Source of the DNA: Gracilaria caudata
Lineage: Eukaryota > Rhodophyta > Florideophyceae > Gracilariales > Gracilariaceae
Length of the DNA stretch: 64,000 bases
Reading direction: 5' to 3'
NCBI GenBank assembly: GCA_030374735.1
Contig: JASCIV010000018.1
Coordinates: 1-64,000 of the forward strand
Of this stretch, positions 46,112 through 56,480 are shown in pieces. The translations under genes were made by a program, and so were the position numbers. The notes beneath the pieces were generated by a model that had not been told where the DNA came from, ran no database searches, and was given only the letters and a program-made list of their open reading frames with translations. Within the stretch, counting starts at the first letter, position 1. Every line of letters begins with the position of its first letter.

Positions 46112-47056
46112 ATGACTAATCCCTCCGAGGAGACCCTTACCGAAGCCATCAACGAAATCCTTCGCAACAATGATCTGGAGCGCATCACTCTGCGAATGGT
46201 AATGTCCATGCTCAGCGAAAAATTCGACCTGCCTCTTTCGCAGCTCCACGAGCAGAAATCCTTGGTTCGCAGCAAGATTGATGACTTTCTCGCCTCGTTC
46301 CAAGCAGATGAGCCTCAACCCTCACCCGATCAACCCGCCACTTCAACAAGTTCGAAGAGAAAGTCATCCGCGTCTGAAGCAAAGCCTGCAAAGCCGGTAA
46401 AGCTCACTGGTCTAGAGCGCGCCGTCGTGTTGGCCGAGCCGCTGGCAAACTTCATCGGCGAGACTGTCATCTCGCGCTCTCACATTCCAAAGAGAATCTC
46501 GGCCTATGCCAAGAAGCACGACCTCAATGACCCGTCTGACCGCCGTCGAATCATATGCGATGACGCATTGAAGGCTGCTCTCTCGGTGGACAGTTTCACA
46601 TATTTTTCTCTGGCAAAGGTTATTTCCGGCCTCGTTTTGAAGCCCGAGGATTGTGACGAGCAGATTCAGGAGTTGGCAAAGAAGTGTGAGGAAAAAATAA
46701 TTCAAGAAAAGATCATACGCAAACAGAATGAAGCTCTCAATCCGCCCCAGCCTCGTCCGTCCAAACGACCTAAACAAGTCAAGTCTGATCCTGAGCGGCC
46801 TCGGAAGACTGCACTCTCAAAACCAATGCAGCTCTCTGACGCCCTCAGTGCCGTATGTGGTGAAACTCAACTCTGTCGAACTGATGTTGTGAAGAAGATA
46901 TGGCAGTACATTCGAGAGAATGAGCTCAAGGACCCAGATGACGGAAAGAGGATCTTGTGTGACGAAAAGCTCATGGCTATTTTCGATGGTTCCAAGACTG
47001 TTAGCAATATGGGTATCACCAAATATCTTAGCGCTCACATGACTAAGATTCAGTAA
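46112..47056 (+). CDS. DEK-C plus two SWIB domains (chromatin protein)
   Basis: A 314-residue nuclear protein. Residues 1-62 form a DEK C-terminal-type helical domain (EAINEILRNNDLERITLRMVMSMLSEKF). Two SWIB/MDM2 domains follow at about 95-170 and 235-314; both carry the pattern in which LANFIG- or LSAVCG-like starts lead to DPSDRRRIICDD or DPDDGKRILCDE. A Lys/Ser-rich linker (65-95) and a second basic linker (205-235, KRPKQVKSDPERPRK) separate them. This arrangement is that of plant SWIB proteins and fungal UAF30/TRI1, linked to chromatin remodelling or RNA polymerase I activation. Starts at the ATG at 46112. Confidence 0.9.
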   Translation: MTNPSEETLTEAINEILRNNDLERITLRMVMSMLSEKFDLPLSQLHEQKSLVRSKIDDFLASFQADEPQPSPDQPATSTSSKRKSSASEAKPAKPVKLTGLERAVVLAEPLANFIGETVISRSHIPKRISAYAKKHDLNDPSDRRRIICDDALKAALSVDSFTYFSLAKVISGLVLKPEDCDEQIQELAKKCEEKIIQEKIIRKQNEALNPPQPRPSKRPKQVKSDPERPRKTALSKPMQLSDALSAVCGETQLCRTDVVKKIWQYIRENELKDPDDGKRILCDEKLMAIFDGSKTVSNMGITKYLSAHMTKIQ

Positions 47057-48632
47057 GACGCAATGCATCTCATACGTGATGAAAGCGATCGAGTTTGTGA
47101 CTACAATGAGTACGGAGTCGTGCACCTGCGTATTCACCAGAAAGCAGATAGCGGGCTATGAGTTCCACTCTAAACCGTTTCATGTTTATAATGCGCATGG
47201 CACTTGTCATGTTGCATGAGCTAATTCTATCACTTGTAACGCAATCCTAGCTTCCCTGTTCTTGTGACAACGCAATCTCTCCCGTCTTTCGTCTGAGCGC
47301 AAAATTGTGTTTTAGCCTTGTTTATATCACAAAAATGTTGTCTGTTCATGTCGTCTTTGTGGGTTCTTCGTTCATTTCCGACGACGAGGTTGTCTGTGGT
47401 GGGCAGTAATGTCACCAGCACTTGTAAAGTTTCTGCCTACGTGCTATCTTTCCATCTGTGTCTACCGTAAGCCCCAGCGGGGCAGGTACACATACAGAAT
47501 CTATGCGCGCTCGGTTTGTCCCAATTAATTTACCTGGCGGGAATGGCGATGATGGGCGGATTCTTCGTTTTATTCAAATGCACGTCCTTAACAGACGACA
47601 TTTGAACTCTGCCATCGAGAAATGACCGTGAACTGCAGATATTGGGCAACTCGGCTCTCAGCGCATCCGTCCGAACTTTCAGCCAATTGTTTGGTAATGT
47701 ACCCTTGGCATTTGGTAGAACAAGGCCATCGTGACGAGGTTATTGAAACATCTGTTTGCTAAAAAGGGGAAGCTGCTTGCGATTAAACGAATCTGAATAT
47801 ATTTCACCAAACTTGCGAGAAACGTTAAGCAGGGATGGGGTGGTTTTGGTGAACATATTCGATGTAGTGGCGCGACCAGGAGAGCAAAACCTCCGTACAC
47901 CTTGCATAACGTGATATATTGTAGTGAACGAGTTCTTGCTGAGCAACTTTGATATCGAACGCCTGAACATTGAAAGGGAACGGGAAATGGTGGGTACTTA
48001 GTACTTATCTCTTTCTAGAACGCACGAGTCATAAGGCCGAGTCAAACTAACGGTGCTTTCGTAGACTAGAGATGTCTGGAGTACTTGACCAAGGTGCGAG
48101 CTTTCATATAGATACAAACGCAGTACACGTACGTGTAGAGCCACGAGACAAGTGGTCGTAAGTGTCATATACTTTGGACCTGATTTTGACGAAAGCACGA
48201 GACACCATCATTACAATGAGTATATCGATGCGTCTGATAATTGATAATGATACATTGCGAGACAAGCGGGAAGCGGACTTGCATAAGTGCAGGACTCCAT
48301 GCTCGTCTCGTATGTGCTAATATGCTTCAATTTGAACAAGACTCCACAGACACAGACGCTTTCATCACTGCTCATTTGGATCACACTGCTTCCATATCGA
48401 AAGAGATGAACTGAAAGTTGGAGACATACCCTCGATACCCTAAAAACGCAAAATGCTCCATGTCACGCAAGCCTTTTACCTGTGAGGGATTCTGGACCTG
48501 TCTCAGGACTCCTTGTGTGGTACAAAAGTATGGACGCAAAGTGCACATCAACAGCTATGAATGAAATCCATAGAGGGATGAATGGAAGTGGACGGAATGA
48601 GTCGGACTGAAATGCAGGAACATTTCGAATGA
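47057..48632. other. 1.6 kb intergenic, no gene seen
   Basis: Lies between the 3' ends of two convergent genes. Short overlapping frames only (for example 47740-47970 minus). No repeat, RNA gene or copy of the recurring element was noticed. Confidence 0.5.
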
Positions 48633-49886
48633 CTAACTAGCCATCACCTCCGGGTTGACAGCATTAACCTTGACAGTACAAGCATTGATCTGCGCCTTCT
48701 CAGGATCCTTAAACCATTTGACCACGAACGGGACATCCTTCTTCTGATTGAAGGCAAGTTTGATCGTTCCCTCATCCATCTGCTCCGGATCCTTACGAAG
48801 ACTGGCCATAGACTTGAAATAATCAACGAGCTTATGCATCGGGCCATCGTTCGGAAAGCCACTGACCATTATAGAGCACGATTCTTCATCTGGATCTACT
48901 TCGAGACGGGCGACTGAAGAGTCGACTGGGGCATCTTCAGTAGGCTCCGCGAACATAGCTTCTGGATTGTCCGGTATTTCGAAGTCCGGGCCATCCAAAC
49001 GTTTGTCGTGATCAGGCATTCTGAAATTGCGTTCGGCTATGACCATCTCAAGATCCTCCACAAAGTTCGGAATGTACTGCTGCGGCTTCTCCTTTTCACC
49101 TCCCCTTCCACCTCCACGGCCACCACGGCCGCGTCCACGGCCGCGCCCGCGGCCGCGTCCACCACGACCGCGGCCACCTCTACCACCACCACCACCATAG
49201 CCCCCTCCGTTATCATATCCGCCACCGCCACCGCCATAACCCCTGCCATGAAAGCCGCCATTATCTCGGTTATTCGAGCCGTAGCCGCCGTAGCCACCAC
49301 CCTGTCGACGATCGTATCCTTGGCGTTCAAAGCCCTGACGATCATAACCCTGTCGATCATAGCCTTGGCGATCATAGCCTCCAGCTGCATAACGCTCATC
49401 ATAGCCGCGGTTCACGTAACGATCGTCCTGACGGCGGCCGTAATCGGCGCGTGAGTAGTCATAACCGCCGGAACGGGAGTCATACTGATTGCGACGGTCT
49501 TCATATCCACCACCATTTGAGGCTCCACGACCGTAGGCGTCCTCACGCCTTCCATATGCATCCTGGGTTCCATAGCGTTCGTCCGGACGCCGGGCGTCGT
49601 ATCCATACGACTGCTGAGCGCGGTAGTCCTGACGGGAGTAGTCATCGCGAGCCCTTGCACGATACTGATCGTTGTAGGATGCATCTTGCTGGCGGCTGTA
49701 CGGGTCGAACTGAGCGCGAGGTTGCTGTTGACCAGGGTACCTTGGACGTTTACTGTCTCGGTCATAGTCATACTCGCGCTCGCGCTTCTGCGCGTACGGG
49801 TTGGCAGAAGCGTACGGGTCCTGGCGCGAGGAGCGCGCGTAGGGGTCACCCTGAGGGGCGTACGGGTCCCTACGGTAGTTGGACAT
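48633..49886 (-). CDS. RGG/YG-rich RNA-binding protein with a degenerate RRM
   Basis: A 417-residue low-complexity protein. Residues 1 to about 195 are Tyr/Arg/Asp/Gln-rich (repeats of DPYA, then GYDRQ at about 172-195). Residues about 197-265 are a GGY and RGG/GRG tract, a typical RNA-binding and arginine-methylation region. The C-terminal part (about 265-417) is acidic then globular; about 335-412 (SIMVSGFPNDGP...VDYFKS...KDVPFVVKWF) resembles an RRM without clear RNP aromatics. Such proteins bind RNA and tend to form condensates. The tandem GYDRQ repeats are also visible in the DNA (15-base units, about 49310-49375). The gene is head-to-head with the S1-domain gene. Confidence 0.8.
   Translation of the reverse strand: MSNYRRDPYAPQGDPYARSSRQDPYASANPYAQKREREYDYDRDSKRPRYPGQQQPRAQFDPYSRQQDASYNDQYRARARDDYSRQDYRAQQSYGYDARRPDERYGTQDAYGRREDAYGRGASNGGGYEDRRNQYDSRSGGYDYSRADYGRRQDDRYVNRGYDERYAAGGYDRQGYDRQGYDRQGFERQGYDRRQGGGYGGYGSNNRDNGGFHGRGYGGGGGGYDNGGGYGGGGGRGGRGRGGRGRGRGRGRGRGGRGGGRGGEKEKPQQYIPNFVEDLEMVIAERNFRMPDHDKRLDGPDFEIPDNPEAMFAEPTEDAPVDSSVARLEVDPDEESCSIMVSGFPNDGPMHKLVDYFKSMASLRKDPEQMDEGTIKLAFNQKKDVPFVVKWFKDPEKAQINACTVKVNAVNPEVMAS
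49310..49375. repeat. 15-base tandem repeat inside the RGG gene
   Basis: Repeated units close to CGATCATAACCCTGT encode the GYDRQ pentapeptides on the minus strand. Unit-to-unit changes are few, suggesting recent expansion. Confidence 0.65.
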
Positions 49887-50308
49887 AGGGAAAGTGGCAA
49901 CAGTGGCGTGGAAAAGAGGGAAACGAACGATGGGTATGCACGGATTAGCGCGGCCACACGCAGCTGCAAGCGTGAAGCGGATGTGCCGAGCGCAGCGGTG
50001 GGCCGTGCGTGCGCAACTGCTTTTTGAGTCTGGGCCCTAGACGTTGAGCAGTGCGCTGCAAGCGCCTTCAAGCGCAAGCGGCTCGCGCGTATTTCTGATC
50101 AGCGCGCCAAAAAAGAGGCGCACTGTAAATATTGAGCGGATGTTTGGCGCTCGCGCCCACGCACGGCTTCGATCACGCCGCGTCTCCACAGTGCGTTGCG
50201 CGCATCGGGGATTGAGCAATTTCGCGCTTCCGGCTCGGCGGTTCCGAGTGGCGAGTCAGCAACTCCCGCCTCCGTGCCGTCCCTTTCGCTCGCCGCGTCT
50301 CGTCACAG
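49887..50308. promoter_or_regulatory. Divergent promoter region with E2F-like sites
   Basis: 422 bp between the RGG-protein and S1-protein starts. Contains GCGCCAAA (50104-50111) and TTTGGCGC (50143-50150), both E2F-type core sequences in opposite orientation. GCGCC-A6-GAGGCGC (50104-50120) also forms a small hairpin like that upstream of polyubiquitin. Confidence 0.4.
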
Positions 50309-51292
50309 ATGTCGCGCCTCGTATCGCTGCGCGCTGCGCAGCTGGCCCGGCGCTCTCGCGCGGCTACGCGTTCGCTGGCCACTTTCGCGCAAATGTATCG
50401 CAACAGCGTGCACAGCGCCCCGGTGCAGCCCGGCGACGTGCTCCACGGTCATGTGGTCGGAGCCAGTCGTCCGCGATCTTCCAACTCGCGTTTTTATATT
50501 GTTGACTTTGGACTCAAAGCCGAGGCGCCCTTCACTTCCAGGGAGATTCCTGGTTCTTCAGCCGTAGGCGATCGCGTCACCATGCCATTACTCGCCGTCG
50601 AAGACGACTTTGACGAGCCTGTGCTCGACTTTGATCGTCGCGCTCATCTCCCCGCTCTTAATGCCGAGAGGAAGCGGATGCTCCTCACCGCAGCTTCCTC
50701 GCGCTCCGCGATTCTGTACGGTCGTTTTGTCAACTTCAAACGCTCCGGAGCCGGTGTCAAGGTTCTTGGCACCGATGCCTTTGTTCCGCGCCACCACGTA
50801 GTAGCACTTGATCGCCCCATCTTGGGCACTTATGCCCCCTTTTACGTACTCAACTTAGTAACCGAGAAAAGATCTACCGACACCAACTCGGTTGATATGA
50901 ATACCGTTCTGTCTAGCTACGGCGGCTTTCTGTTTTGTATGGCCAACCTGGTTGGCCGCGACTCTGCGTGGGTGCAAAGTGGGGGTGGATCTGTCAAACA
51001 GCGCCAAGCTTATCTGCGTCTTCTCACCAGACTTTTGCACCAGAAGAATGCAGCAGTCCGTCGCATCTTCCCTAGAAACGTCACAGACGCAAAGAACAGC
51101 CGACGCCGAAACAAGAGAGCTTATAGGCGACAACTCCCGCCAGTTGACGACACGGCATGGTTGGACGACTTATCCCGCGGCGACTGGGCTTCAAGTGCCT
51201 TCGGCAACAAGCCCGCAAAGTCCAGCAATTGGCAGAAACAAAGGATCTCCATGCAGAAGCGATCGCCATCTAACAATGCCAATGAGTACTAA
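50309..51292 (+). CDS. S1-domain protein, probable mitochondrial ribosomal bS1m
   Basis: A 327-residue protein from the ATG at 50309. The leader (1 to about 28, MSRLVSLRAAQLARRSRAAT) is Arg-rich and mitochondrial in character. An S1 RNA-binding fold follows at about 41-110 (PGDVLHGHVVGAS...FYIVDFGLKAEAPF...GDRVTMPLLAVEDDFDEPVLDFDRR), then a second degenerate S1-like stretch (about 125-170, ILYGRFVNFKRSGAGVKVLGTDAFVPR). The basic C-terminus (about 245-327) is mitoribosome-like. Bacterial S1 has more repeats; short mitochondrial bS1m proteins fit this length. A non-ribosomal organellar S1 protein is possible. Confidence 0.7.
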   Translation: MSRLVSLRAAQLARRSRAATRSLATFAQMYRNSVHSAPVQPGDVLHGHVVGASRPRSSNSRFYIVDFGLKAEAPFTSREIPGSSAVGDRVTMPLLAVEDDFDEPVLDFDRRAHLPALNAERKRMLLTAASSRSAILYGRFVNFKRSGAGVKVLGTDAFVPRHHVVALDRPILGTYAPFYVLNLVTEKRSTDTNSVDMNTVLSSYGGFLFCMANLVGRDSAWVQSGGGSVKQRQAYLRLLTRLLHQKNAAVRRIFPRNVTDAKNSRRRNKRAYRRQLPPVDDTAWLDDLSRGDWASSAFGNKPAKSSNWQKQRISMQKRSPSNNANEY

Positions 51293-51386
51293 AGCCACCA
51301 AAACTAACTGCCTTGTTCATAAATCAGTGCCGCCCTGCTCGCCTTCACCAAGAATTGTACTATACTGCTTGCTCCGTGAATATGCT

Positions 51387-52243
<857 letters not shown>

Positions 52244-52873
52244 GAGTTTATGTAGCTGAGCTAGACCAGGAAAATTTCAGACAGCAGCAACGGCCTGGTA
52301 CCTTCGTACCTTTCGTAGAAGAGATGCAGAAGGAGAGGTGGCGGAAAAGCGCTGTCTGTGGACCGGATGCTCTTCAGCGATGGCACCTCGACCAACCTGG
52401 AGCATTGGAGCCTGCGCGAACTCTGTCCTCGAGGAGATTGTACACGTGGGGTCCGTGGTCAAACTCGCGATTCTTGGAAGAGGGGTTATCCAGCCCACGG
52501 CCAGGTCAGGTTGATCACGCTGCGGCAGCCTGCCGCAAGACGAAAATGAAAAAAGGATTCTCACGGTCTCATTTACTGTAAAAGATTATCCTTGTAGTAC
52601 AACGAAAGCCGTATGAGGATACCACACGCTATTTGCAAGAAAACAAAAGTCGCAACGTGACACCTCTTGCTTTGCAACTTTCGTGCAATGTGAACAGGGG
52701 TTTCTCCAGTACGAAGATCTCGTAAACAAGAATGGCACTTCTTCACCATTTCCTGCTCCAGGACAGCTCAGAAGCTTCTCACAACGTGGACTTTCCTTGG
52801 TACTGCGAGACTCTCAACTATTCTGTCTCAAGGAAAGTTACTTGATACCGTGTCAACTAAAGCGAACATCCCA
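52244..52873. other. Divergent intergenic region GNAT/membrane protein
   Basis: Contains a palindromic element copy GGTACCTTCGTACC (52297-52310), 54 nt upstream of the GNAT start. Frames at 52277-52581 on both strands have no motif. Confidence 0.45.
52297..52310. promoter_or_regulatory. Palindromic recurring element GGTACCTTCGTACC
   Basis: TACCTTCGTA core with GGTAC/GTACC arms; a further TTTCGTAGAAG follows. Placed 54 nt upstream of the NSI/SNAT-like start codon. Confidence 0.45.
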
Positions 52874-53729
52874 AATGACAAAAGGAACACTGAAACCGTG
52901 GCTCTCTTTGGGATTGCCGTTAGGAGTCCTCGTGTTCTACACCGCGTGCAACGGAGTGCTACGATCTGATACGTATCGGCTGGAAGCCCCGAGTTATGCG
53001 GCCCAGGGTATTGGACAAGACTACGCCAATCTTCTCTTTGTCTTGCCTTCGTTCATGAGCAGTTGGTGGTTGACCTGGAAGGGTTCTATGCGGGCCTTGT
53101 GGGTATACGTAGGAATACTCTCCTATCTGGTTTACTCGTATGCCATGTACGCCATTACTATTCACTTCAACCATCTGTTCTTAATGTACACCGCATGCTT
53201 TGGACTATCCCTTTATTCGATGGTGGGAATTCTGGTAAATGTAGATGCTGGGGCTCTTCGCTTGCTGCTAACCGAATCATTCTCCCGTTCAAAACTTCGA
53301 ATAAGTCTGGCCGCTTGGTTGATATGCATATCATGCCTTTTTTATACATTGTGGCTTGGTGAAATTGTGCCGCACTTGATGGCTGGGACGGTGCCCCCGA
53401 GTATAACTGAAATTGGTCTTCCTTCTAACCTCGTACATGTGTTGGATCTTGGAATCGTATTGCCTCTTTTCTTTCTCACAGCCATCTGGGTTCTTCAAGG
53501 TCATGAGGCCGGCTTTTTATTCGCCCCGGTACTCTTAACTTTTGGTCTTTTTATGATGGTTGCTATAATTTTTATGGTTATATCAATGCATTTTGCTGGG
53601 CACGCTGAAAGCTTGAAGCCAGCTGTCATGTTCATCACTCTGTTTTTCGTTAATCTGATTCTCGACGTTCTCTACCTGAAGAGGTTGCCTAATGATAAGC
53701 TTCTACTTCGTGAAATGAAGAGACAATGA
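52874..53729 (+). CDS. Seven- to eight-span membrane protein of prokaryote-like type
   Basis: A 284-residue integral membrane protein. The ATG at 52874 is chosen because it puts the first hydrophobic span at the N-terminus (about 9-25); the frame upstream lacks features. About seven or eight spans cover most of the chain. Between spans it has AQGIGQDYANLLFVLPSF and the YAMYAITIHFNHLFLMYTACFGLSLYS region, which recall an uncharacterised membrane family common in bacteria (GQD after span 1, FN-LFL-Y before FGLSL). Function and location are unknown. No leader for plastid or mitochondria is visible. Confidence 0.7.
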
Positions 53730-54938
53730 GGAGTGATTGTGGGATGAACGCCAAAAGAATACTTTCCCACCATGTTTCGGTGTCCTTTAAATAACGTTAC
53801 TCGTCCCGAAGAGCTTTCTACTGCGAACGAGAAAGGCATAATATCTTTGATGAATTTAGTGAAGCAACAAGCGTCACACTTTCCGGCCTTCTGTGGGAGA
53901 CAGAAATAACTACCATTATTTCCAAGCCTTGCAATAAAAAAGAAGCCAGACCATAACTCTTGTTGAGAGAAACAAGAAGAGGCGGGGACGTGGACTGAAA
54001 CGACTATCTTCACATCTCTTGTCGAGGCCGTGCAATTTTGGCAGATAATGCTACCGAAACCTGAACTCAACTGCTCAATTCTTTCTTTTATATGAAATGT
54101 TCCATATTTGCTTCCTGTGAATGCCAGGATGTGCAGATGACCATCTCAATAATATTATGACTTCGTGTTAACTATTTGAGGAAAACGGCTTCAAAATGGG
54201 GAACGAATACTGAAGTTCTAACATTTAGCGTCCCCCTCTGCACATCATATACTTTTGTAGACACATGACATAACGAGGTGCCACATTTGCGACAATCTCA
54301 GCCTAGATGCAAAATGGAACGAGATTGTGCCACTAATGAACTTCACAGGAGCGAGTGAGAATTTTGCAGCAGGGGTGTGGCGGTTGGCAGCTGCAACGGT
54401 TGGCAGGGTTGCGGTTTGATTCGCAGAATGTCTGATAGCAGGTGCACGTGTATGCCGAATACTGGTGCGCTGCACTCCTTGGACACTGCCGTTTCCCCAA
54501 ACCATGAACTCCAAAGAAGCCTGTCCATGGCGAAGGCAGAATTTCCAAATATCATCGAGACACGTGCGAGCGACACGCCTAGTTAAGAACGGCCCTAATG
54601 GCATCACTGCGCCCATCAATTCTTTGCCCACCGTATCGCCTTCGTCTTCAGCAGTCTGCTTCGTTGCATACTTATCCCGGGCCTCTGTTGTGTTTCGAGT
54701 ACGATTCACTCGCGTTGAGAGACCGTTAGTTGGTTCATCACGTAATCAAATTCACCCGGCAGTGATAGGCATCACACCGAGTTCATTAACGAGCTTGAGA
54801 GTGCTTTCGTCTCATCGTTCTCCAAGAGGTGGAACAACACGATTGAGTCGTTTCCCCATCAATTCAGATAGAAGTTCCCTTTTCAAAACAGTTTCTTCGC
54901 TAACATTTCTTTCAGTTCGCCAACATATATACCGACGC
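53730..54938. other. 1.2 kb intergenic
   Basis: The frame of the following gene is open back to 54465, but that part has no leader features or homology. A minus-strand frame at 54245-54709 covers the same DNA. No element copies or RNA genes recognised. Confidence 0.45.
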
Positions 54939-56177
54939 ATGATGAACGTAACACCGAAGACGGCCTTTCTGGGATTTCCTTGTGCACAGTTTCGCCATGG
55001 TCGGTACGCTCGCGTTCATTCAACACCTAGTTTGAACCATCAAATCAGACCTCTGCGTCGAGCAAAGTTTTCACATTCCAATCGATCTTCAAAACCTTTG
55101 ATGGTAGCTGATGAAGATGTCCTGGAGCAAACTAAAGCAAGAGAAGTCACGAAGGGAATGATACGACCACGCCATGTTTCTAATTTCTCTATTCCTTTTC
55201 AAGACTTTATCATTCGCGCGTGGAAGAGAAAAGATAGAATGGAATGCGCAGAACTGATTTCTTCTGTTCTCGAAGAGTTTGGCTTGGAGTGGGACCCTGT
55301 GGTTGCCGACAGGGATGTAGTAGATGTCGAAAATGCCTATAAGAACGGAGAGTTTTGGGTGGTAGAAGATACAAGAACAGCGGGTATCGTCGGAACCGGC
55401 GCTTTTTACGAAGTTCCACACCGAGGGAACGGGGCTGTGGAAATCCGAAAATTGTACTTGCACAAGAGTGTACGCGGAAAGGGACTTGGATCCTTTCTAC
55501 TGACCGCTCTTGAACAACGCGCCTTGCAGCTTGGTTATAGTCGAGCAGTCGTAGAGACTCTATCAACAATGAACGAGGCAAATAGGTTGTATCTGTCTCG
55601 GGGTTACAAAACGTCTGTTGGCGTCGAAGTAGATCGATGCGACACAGTCTTCGAAAAACCACTGCACTTATCACAACCAGCAGCTGTACGCGACACGCTT
55701 GAAGTCATCGACTTGACTCGAGGGTGGACTGTAGCTTTTGCTTCAAAAGACCAGATGAATCGTAATCGACTTCTTTTTCGAGCTGTTGCTGTCCTAGTTG
55801 AGACAGGGAACGAAGTTGTAGTGCATAGACGCTCCTACAATAAGTCCTCATTCCCTGGTAAGATGGCGGCATTAGTCACTGGTTGTATTGACTGGCAGGA
55901 AGATCCCCTCACCGCTGCGAAGCGGGAGGTCCAAGAAGAGGTAGGACTATCAAATCTTACTTTTTCGACGCCATTTGCTCCGTTTGTAGCCGATGGAGAA
56001 GGAACCGGACTAAGAATTCTTTTCCACCCTTTCGTTGCAACCGGAGAGTTTTCTGAAGACCATATGGTTTGCGATCCAAGAGAAGTTGATTATGTCAAGC
56101 TTATGACTCGTGAACAAATCATTGCTGAGGGAATTGGAGGGTCTTTATGGCAGGAGTTCCGGAGACATGGGCTCTGA
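54939..56177 (+). CDS. GNAT acetyltransferase-Nudix hydrolase fusion, organelle-targeted
   Basis: A 412-residue two-domain protein from the paired ATGs at 54939/54942. Residues 1 to about 55 are Arg/Ser/His-rich with almost no acids, an organelle leader, probably plastid. The GNAT domain (about 88-225) shows FWVVEDTRTAGIVGTGAFY, then EIRKLYLHKSVRGKGLGSFLL (acetyl-CoA loop R-G-K-G-L-G) and NEANRLYLSRGY. The Nudix domain (about 240-412) has a complete Nudix box at 315-337, G-X5-E-X7-REVQEEVGL, preceded by LFRAVAVLV and VVVHRRS, as in IDI/YfcD-like Nudix enzymes. Both active-site motifs look intact, so the protein may couple acetylation with hydrolysis of a nucleoside-diphosphate-linked compound. 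The substrates cannot be told from the sequence. Confidence 0.85.
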   Translation: MMNVTPKTAFLGFPCAQFRHGRYARVHSTPSLNHQIRPLRRAKFSHSNRSSKPLMVADEDVLEQTKAREVTKGMIRPRHVSNFSIPFQDFIIRAWKRKDRMECAELISSVLEEFGLEWDPVVADRDVVDVENAYKNGEFWVVEDTRTAGIVGTGAFYEVPHRGNGAVEIRKLYLHKSVRGKGLGSFLLTALEQRALQLGYSRAVVETLSTMNEANRLYLSRGYKTSVGVEVDRCDTVFEKPLHLSQPAAVRDTLEVIDLTRGWTVAFASKDQMNRNRLLFRAVAVLVETGNEVVVHRRSYNKSSFPGKMAALVTGCIDWQEDPLTAAKREVQEEVGLSNLTFSTPFAPFVADGEGTGLRILFHPFVATGEFSEDHMVCDPREVDYVKLMTREQIIAEGIGGSLWQEFRRHGL

Positions 56178-56480
56178 GAGCTTCTGAGTGGACTCACATT
56201 TGCAGGATGCACTCCACCACTGTCCAGATTCTTTTCCTGCCCACTTTTTTTGCAGTTCTCATGTACTCTTGGGTATCGAGGAGTAACGTAACTTTCCCAG
56301 GAATCCAGAACATTTGGCACACTGAAACACGCTGGGTAGCAAACGGCGCAGTTTTGGTCCTGTATCATTAACAATAAACTGGCAACCTCCACATATGAAA
56401 GAACTGTTTTACTGGACCGCGGTCAAAAGACCTTATTGTTATCATGCGAACAAGCGAAAGGAAGTAACAGCAGTAACATC
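56178..56480. other. Intergenic between two convergent genes
   Basis: 303 bp between the stops of the GNAT-Nudix gene and the phycobilisome linker. An ACAATAAAC near 56370 is a plausible polyadenylation region for the plus-strand gene. Nothing else seen. Confidence 0.45.

Noticed and set aside
49008..49454. Plus-strand 148-residue Ala/Thr-rich frame
   Set aside because: Mirror of the repetitive RGG gene on the other strand; repeats open several frames at once.
54465..54938. 158-codon extension upstream of the GNAT-Nudix protein
   Set aside because: Open by chance; no domain or leader. The paired ATGs at 54939 start a proper organelle leader.
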